Source of the DNA: Rhizobiaceae bacterium MnEN-MB40S
GTDB taxonomy: Bacteria; Pseudomonadota; Alphaproteobacteria; Rhizobiales; Rhizobiaceae
Length of the DNA stretch: 64,000 nucleotides
Direction: 5' to 3'
NCBI GenBank assembly: GCA_024343425.1
Contig: BRLC01000017.1
Location: 179,557-243,556 of the forward strand
Made by a program: the position numbers and the translations under genes. The notes under the pieces are model-generated. The model was not told the DNA's origin, did not search any database, and saw only the letters and a program-made list of their open reading frames with translations. Of the stretch, positions 60,900-64,000 are shown in pieces (within the stretch, counting starts at the first letter, position 1; every line of letters begins with the position of its first letter).

Positions 60900-61661
60900 T
60901 CAGTCCTGCGTTCCCTGCAGCATCAGGGTGATGTCTTCGGCGGCTGCGAGCAGGGGCTCGAGCAAGGCGTCGAGATGGAAGCGGCTGTCCGGCGCCACAA
61001 GTGAAATCGCGGCGGAGCACTTGCCCAGATAGTCGAACACCGGGGCGGCGACCGCTCTCACGCCGACCATGGTGTAGCCGGTGGAAACCGCGTAACCCTT
61101 CTCGCGAACCTCTTCCAGCACGTCTGCCGCCGGAAGGGTTTGCGCGCCTTCGGAAAGCCGCTCCAGCGTCAGATCGTCGGCAAAGGCGACGAGCACCCGG
61201 CCCGACGCCGACCCTTCGAGCGACATCGTGGTGCCGATCTTCTGCTCGGCGCGAAGCACGTTCTCAGATTCCACGCGTTGAATGATGCAGGGAACGCCGC
61301 TGTCGAGGACCGAAATGGACGCGGTCTCGCGGGTCTTTTCCACCAGCCTTTCCATGATCGGAACGACTCGTTGTCCGAGGCTTGCCTGTTCCAGCGCCGC
61401 GGCGCTGATGCGGCACGCGTGCAGCGACAGGCGGTAACGTCCCGCATCGTCGAGTTCGACCCAGCCGGCTTCGATCAGGGTCAGAAGCCTTTGATAGGCG
61501 GTCGGACGGGAAAGCTTCATCGCATCGGCGATTTCGGCAAGCCGCATGCCCCTGCGACCCGACGCAAGCACGTCGAGCACGGCCATGGTTTTCAGGGCCG
61601 TGGAGAGCGGGCGGACGCCGGCTTTCTCTTGTTGTATTCTATTTGAATACTCAATATCCAT
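60900..61661 (-). CDS. IclR family transcriptional regulator
   Basis: A 253-residue regulator. The N-terminal winged helix (about 14-75) contains GMRLAEIADAMKLSRPTAYQRLL. The C-terminal IclR effector domain includes SGVPCIIQRVES, VREKGYAVSTGYTMVGVRAVAAPVFD (split) and the final helix. It heads an eight-gene leftward operon and is divergent from the ThDP enzyme at 61760. The ATG at 61661 lies inside one of two tandem palindromes; if a later start is used, both palindromes would be fully upstream. Autoregulation is likely. Confidence 0.88.
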   Translation of the reverse strand: MDIEYSNRIQQEKAGVRPLSTALKTMAVLDVLASGRRGMRLAEIADAMKLSRPTAYQRLLTLIEAGWVELDDAGRYRLSLHACRISAAALEQASLGQRVVPIMERLVEKTRETASISVLDSGVPCIIQRVESENVLRAEQKIGTTMSLEGSASGRVLVAFADDLTLERLSEGAQTLPAADVLEEVREKGYAVSTGYTMVGVRAVAAPVFDYLGKCSAAISLVAPDSRFHLDALLEPLLAAAEDITLMLQGTQD

Positions 61662-61670
61662 ATTGGATAT
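61634..61670. promoter_or_regulatory. two tandem palindromes at the IclR promoter
   Basis: GTATTC-TATTT-GAATAC (61634-61650) and ATATCC-ATATT-GGATAT (61654-61670). Both follow TATYC-N5-GRATA and their centres are 20 bp apart, two helical turns. They lie between the IclR gene and the divergent ThDP gene. The leftmost palindrome is within the first codons of the IclR frame if translation starts at 61661. Confidence 0.6.
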
Positions 61671-61759
61671 CTTGTCGCGGCCTCGTTTTTGTGTCAAGCG
61701 GAATCCATTCCGCGCCGCGGCGCGCTTTGAAGACATGTTTCAATGGAGATGATGCCCAG

Positions 61760-63307
61760 ATGCCCAGAACCGGCGCGGACCTGCTTGTGGAAACTCTGGT
61801 CGACAATGGAATCGACACCTGTTTCGCCAATCCCGGAACGACGGAAATGCATCTTCTGACCGCAATGACGCGCAACAAGGCGCTGGCGATGCATCTTTGC
61901 CTGTTCGAAGGGGTCGCGACAGGCGCGGCCGACGGCTATGCGCGCATGAGCGGAAAGCCGGCGGCGACTTTGTTGCATCTGGGGCCGGGCCTGGCGAACG
62001 GCGTCGCCAACCTGCACAATGCGAAGAAGGCGGACACGCCGGTGTTCAACGTCATTGGCGAACACGCGATCGACCATATCCGGCACAATGCGCCTTTGAC
62101 CTCGGACATCGAAGGCATCGCCCGCCCGGTCAGCCGCTATGTCGAGACCGCCACAAGCGCTGACGGCATAGGCGATCTCGCCGCAACCATGCTGGCCGAC
62201 ATGGCGGGACCCGAAGGCGGCATCGGAACGCTTGTCGCGCCCAACGACGTCGTCTGGTCGGAAACCGCCGCTAGAGCGTCTCGAAAGAACCCGGCGGCGC
62301 GGCCCGAGATCGACCGGTCCGTTGTCGGCAAGGCGATCGAGACGCTTGGCAAAGGCGAGACGTCGGCGCTTGTCGTCGGCGCGCCGTTCATCAGCGCCCG
62401 AAGCGCGTACCTCGCCGATGCGATATCCAGGGCGGCCGGCTGCACGGTTCTGGCGGAGGCCGCCGTCGCCCGCATGCAGCGCGGCGATGGAACGCCGGCG
62501 CTCGAACGCATTCCGTTCCATGTCGACCTTGCGGTCGAGCGGCTCAAGAACATTCGCAGCGCAGTGCTGGCCGGCGCCCGTGATCCGGTGGCCTTCTTCG
62601 CGTATCCCGGACGGCCGAGCCGCCTGCTTCCTGACGGCGCAGACGTCCTGACGCTGAGCGCGCCGCGCGCCGACCTTGAAACCGCGCTTGAGGCAATCGC
62701 TTCGGAGCTTGGTGTGGCGGCTGGAGAACCGCAGGCGAAGGAGCGGCCTGAATGGCCGCCGTCCGGCGCCATCACGCCGGAAAGCCTGGGTCGGTTGCTT
62801 TCCAACCGGCTTCCCGACAATGCGATTGTGGTCGACGAATCCATCACTTCAGGCGCCCATCTCTATCCGATGTGCGCGGCCGCCGGGGCGCACGACTGGC
62901 TGACCAATCGCGGCGGATCGATCGGCTACTCTTTGCCCGTGGCGATCGGATGCGCGGTCGCCTGTCCGGATCGCAAGGTCATCACGCTGACCGGCGACGG
63001 CTCCGCCTTCTACACGTTGCAGGCGCTTTGGACGATGGCTCGCTCCGGCCTCGATATCCTGGTCATCATACTGGCCAACCGGTCCTACCGCATCCTCAAC
63101 AACGAGATGTCGAACATCGGCGCCGGCGCTCCTGACGCCGAGACGACGCCGATGATTTCGCTGACCGACCCCGAACCGGACTGGGTCAGTCTCGCAAGGG
63201 GCCACGGCGTCGAGGCGAGGCGCGTGGAGACGACGGACGAATTTGCGAGCGCCTTCGATGCCTTCGCTGCCCTGCGCGGGCCCCGCCTTATCGAAGCGGT
63301 GCTTTGA
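61760..63307 (+). CDS. ThDP-dependent enzyme, acetolactate synthase large-subunit-like
   Basis: A 515-residue thiamine diphosphate enzyme. The N-terminal catalytic Glu is in FANPGTTEMHLLTAM, the ThDP-binding motif is TLTGDGSAFYTLQALWTMARSG with NRSYRILNNE, and the middle domain lacks a clear FAD site. It resembles benzoylformate decarboxylase and acetolactate synthase-like proteins, so a 2-oxoacid decarboxylase or carboligase is likely. It is divergent from the IclR regulator and is probably co-controlled with the transporter operon. The ATG at 61760 fits the family start (MPRTGADLLVETL). Confidence 0.85.
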   Translation: MPRTGADLLVETLVDNGIDTCFANPGTTEMHLLTAMTRNKALAMHLCLFEGVATGAADGYARMSGKPAATLLHLGPGLANGVANLHNAKKADTPVFNVIGEHAIDHIRHNAPLTSDIEGIARPVSRYVETATSADGIGDLAATMLADMAGPEGGIGTLVAPNDVVWSETAARASRKNPAARPEIDRSVVGKAIETLGKGETSALVVGAPFISARSAYLADAISRAAGCTVLAEAAVARMQRGDGTPALERIPFHVDLAVERLKNIRSAVLAGARDPVAFFAYPGRPSRLLPDGADVLTLSAPRADLETALEAIASELGVAAGEPQAKERPEWPPSGAITPESLGRLLSNRLPDNAIVVDESITSGAHLYPMCAAAGAHDWLTNRGGSIGYSLPVAIGCAVACPDRKVITLTGDGSAFYTLQALWTMARSGLDILVIILANRSYRILNNEMSNIGAGAPDAETTPMISLTDPEPDWVSLARGHGVEARRVETTDEFASAFDAFAALRGPRLIEAVL

Positions 63308-63331
63308 AAAAAGCGGGGACGGCGCGGATCC

Positions 63332-64000
63332 TCAGTCGAAATGGGCTGAAATATAGTCGCCCGTCGCGTTGATCAGCTCATCCACGGTCTTCTCATCCGT
63401 GAATGCATTGAACGTGTGATCCATCGGCCGGACGAACAGCTCTTCCTCGCCGTCGTGATAGTCGAGGAAGATCTGACCCGACTCCGGCTGCGGGAAGACG
63501 ATCGTGTCGTTGGAGCCGACAGCCACGAAGAGCGGACCATCGTATCCCGTGATCTCGGCGACCGGATCGATCTCGAAAAGGCTGTCGAAGAAGGCCGGTT
63601 TCAAGGTTACGTCCGCGCCCCACGGCAGCTTGGACGTCACTGCGTCGCCTTCACTGGCAAGGCCTTCCTTGAATGAATCCGGGCCGAGAAGCAGGAGTAT
63701 CGCCGACGCCAGATTGGCGCCCGGCGCCCACAGCGCCACCGCGTCGAGATCATGGTCCGTGCGACCGGCGACCGTCGCGCCCACAGTGCCGCCCATGCTC
63801 CAGCCGACGATCGCCATGCGGTCGGGGTCGACCTCGCCGGAAGCCGCCAGGTAATCGAGCGCGGCGAGTCCGTCCATGACCTGTCCGCCCACCGTCGTGT
63901 TCTCGTAGTCCGCGCCGCTCTCGCCGGAATGGCGGAAATCGATCCGCAGGCTCGCAATGCCCTTGTCTGCCCACATCCGCGCCGCCCGCTGGAAAATACC
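63332..64000 (-). CDS. alpha/beta hydrolase, 5' end outside the window
   Basis: The frame is open to the end of the window, so the gene starts beyond 64000; an in-frame ATG at 63976 is probably internal (preceded by GIFQRAAR). The visible 222 residues have the nucleophile elbow GWSMGG, an acid in VGSNDTIVFP and the catalytic His in MDHTFNAF, a complete triad. LRIDFRHSGES matches the DxRGxGxS segment. An esterase or X-Pro dipeptidyl peptidase-like hydrolase of unknown substrate. It converges on the ThDP gene, with stops 24 bases apart. Confidence 0.8.
   Translation of the reverse strand, partial: GIFQRAARMWADKGIASLRIDFRHSGESGADYENTTVGGQVMDGLAALDYLAASGEVDPDRMAIVGWSMGGTVGATVAGRTDHDLDAVALWAPGANLASAILLLLGPDSFKEGLASEGDAVTSKLPWGADVTLKPAFFDSLFEIDPVAEITGYDGPLFVAVGSNDTIVFPQPESGQIFLDYHDGEEELFVRPMDHTFNAFTDEKTVDELINATGDYISAHFD

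Overview
This 64 kb window comes from a GC-rich chromosome of an alphaproteobacterium of the order Hyphomicrobiales (Rhizobiales). The signs are a class I lysyl-tRNA synthetase, a 5-aminolevulinate synthase preceded by a perfect FNR/FixK box, a SAM-II riboswitch in front of metZ, several DUF1127 micro-proteins, Tat-exported ABC binding proteins and an S24-type HTH repressor. A marine or saline relative of the Rhizobiaceae or Aurantimonadaceae is a guess (a NaChBac/NavAb-type sodium channel is present). No rRNA, tRNA, transposase, integrase or CRISPR array was seen.

Layout. 0-7 kb: end of a sugar-binding protein gene, a family 3 binding protein, TerB-like protein, lysK, a methyltransferase, a tautomerase, a LysE exporter and a LuxR-HTH/alpha-beta-hydrolase fusion. 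7-18.3 kb is the accessory stretch: two tandem paralogous exported proteins (the second with DM9/DUF3421 repeats), an AT-rich insert holding a HEPN-STAND-TPR-cold-shock protein that looks like a defence NTPase, a coupled pair of small genes behind a palindromic promoter, two large exported proteins of unknown function, an SNase-like protein with an S24 repressor, and a higBA toxin-antitoxin pair. 18.4-28 kb: SorC regulator divergent from a bifunctional aldolase/dehydrogenase, small unknown proteins, a DUF1254 protein, an orphan carrier protein, a voltage-gated Na+ channel, fused dcd and riboswitch-controlled metZ. 29-36 kb: a transporter-type hybrid histidine kinase, mscL, an aminotransferase and hemA. 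36-41 kb: a complete branched-chain-type ABC transporter.

41.5-53.5 kb: an FAD oxidase, then a leftward series osmC-like, flavin monooxygenase, metA-like, truncated hemoglobin and adenylate cyclase; divergent from it is a two-component system (hybrid kinase plus OmpR-type regulator), followed by a GNAT enzyme and DUF1127 genes. Four copies of a roughly 44-bp composite DNA element (ACAATTGAAAC, then GRWATCMGNYTGAAAC with the two TGAAAC cores 32-33 bp apart) sit in front of four of these transcription units and point to a local regulon.

53.6-63.3 kb: an apparent eight-gene leftward operon that begins with an IclR regulator, continues with two coupled genes of unknown function and a non-canonical M19 dipeptidase-like protein, and ends with a four-gene polyamine-type ABC importer. 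Two tandem 17-bp palindromes overlap the IclR start and separate it from a divergent ThDP-dependent enzyme. Together these genes look like an uncharacterised uptake and breakdown pathway for a small nitrogen compound. The window ends inside an alpha/beta hydrolase gene.

The strongest candidates for something undescribed are the HEPN-STAND-TPR-CSD protein (10135-12684), the composite promoter element and its regulon (47.7-52.5 kb), and the two unknown genes of the IclR operon (58475-60897).
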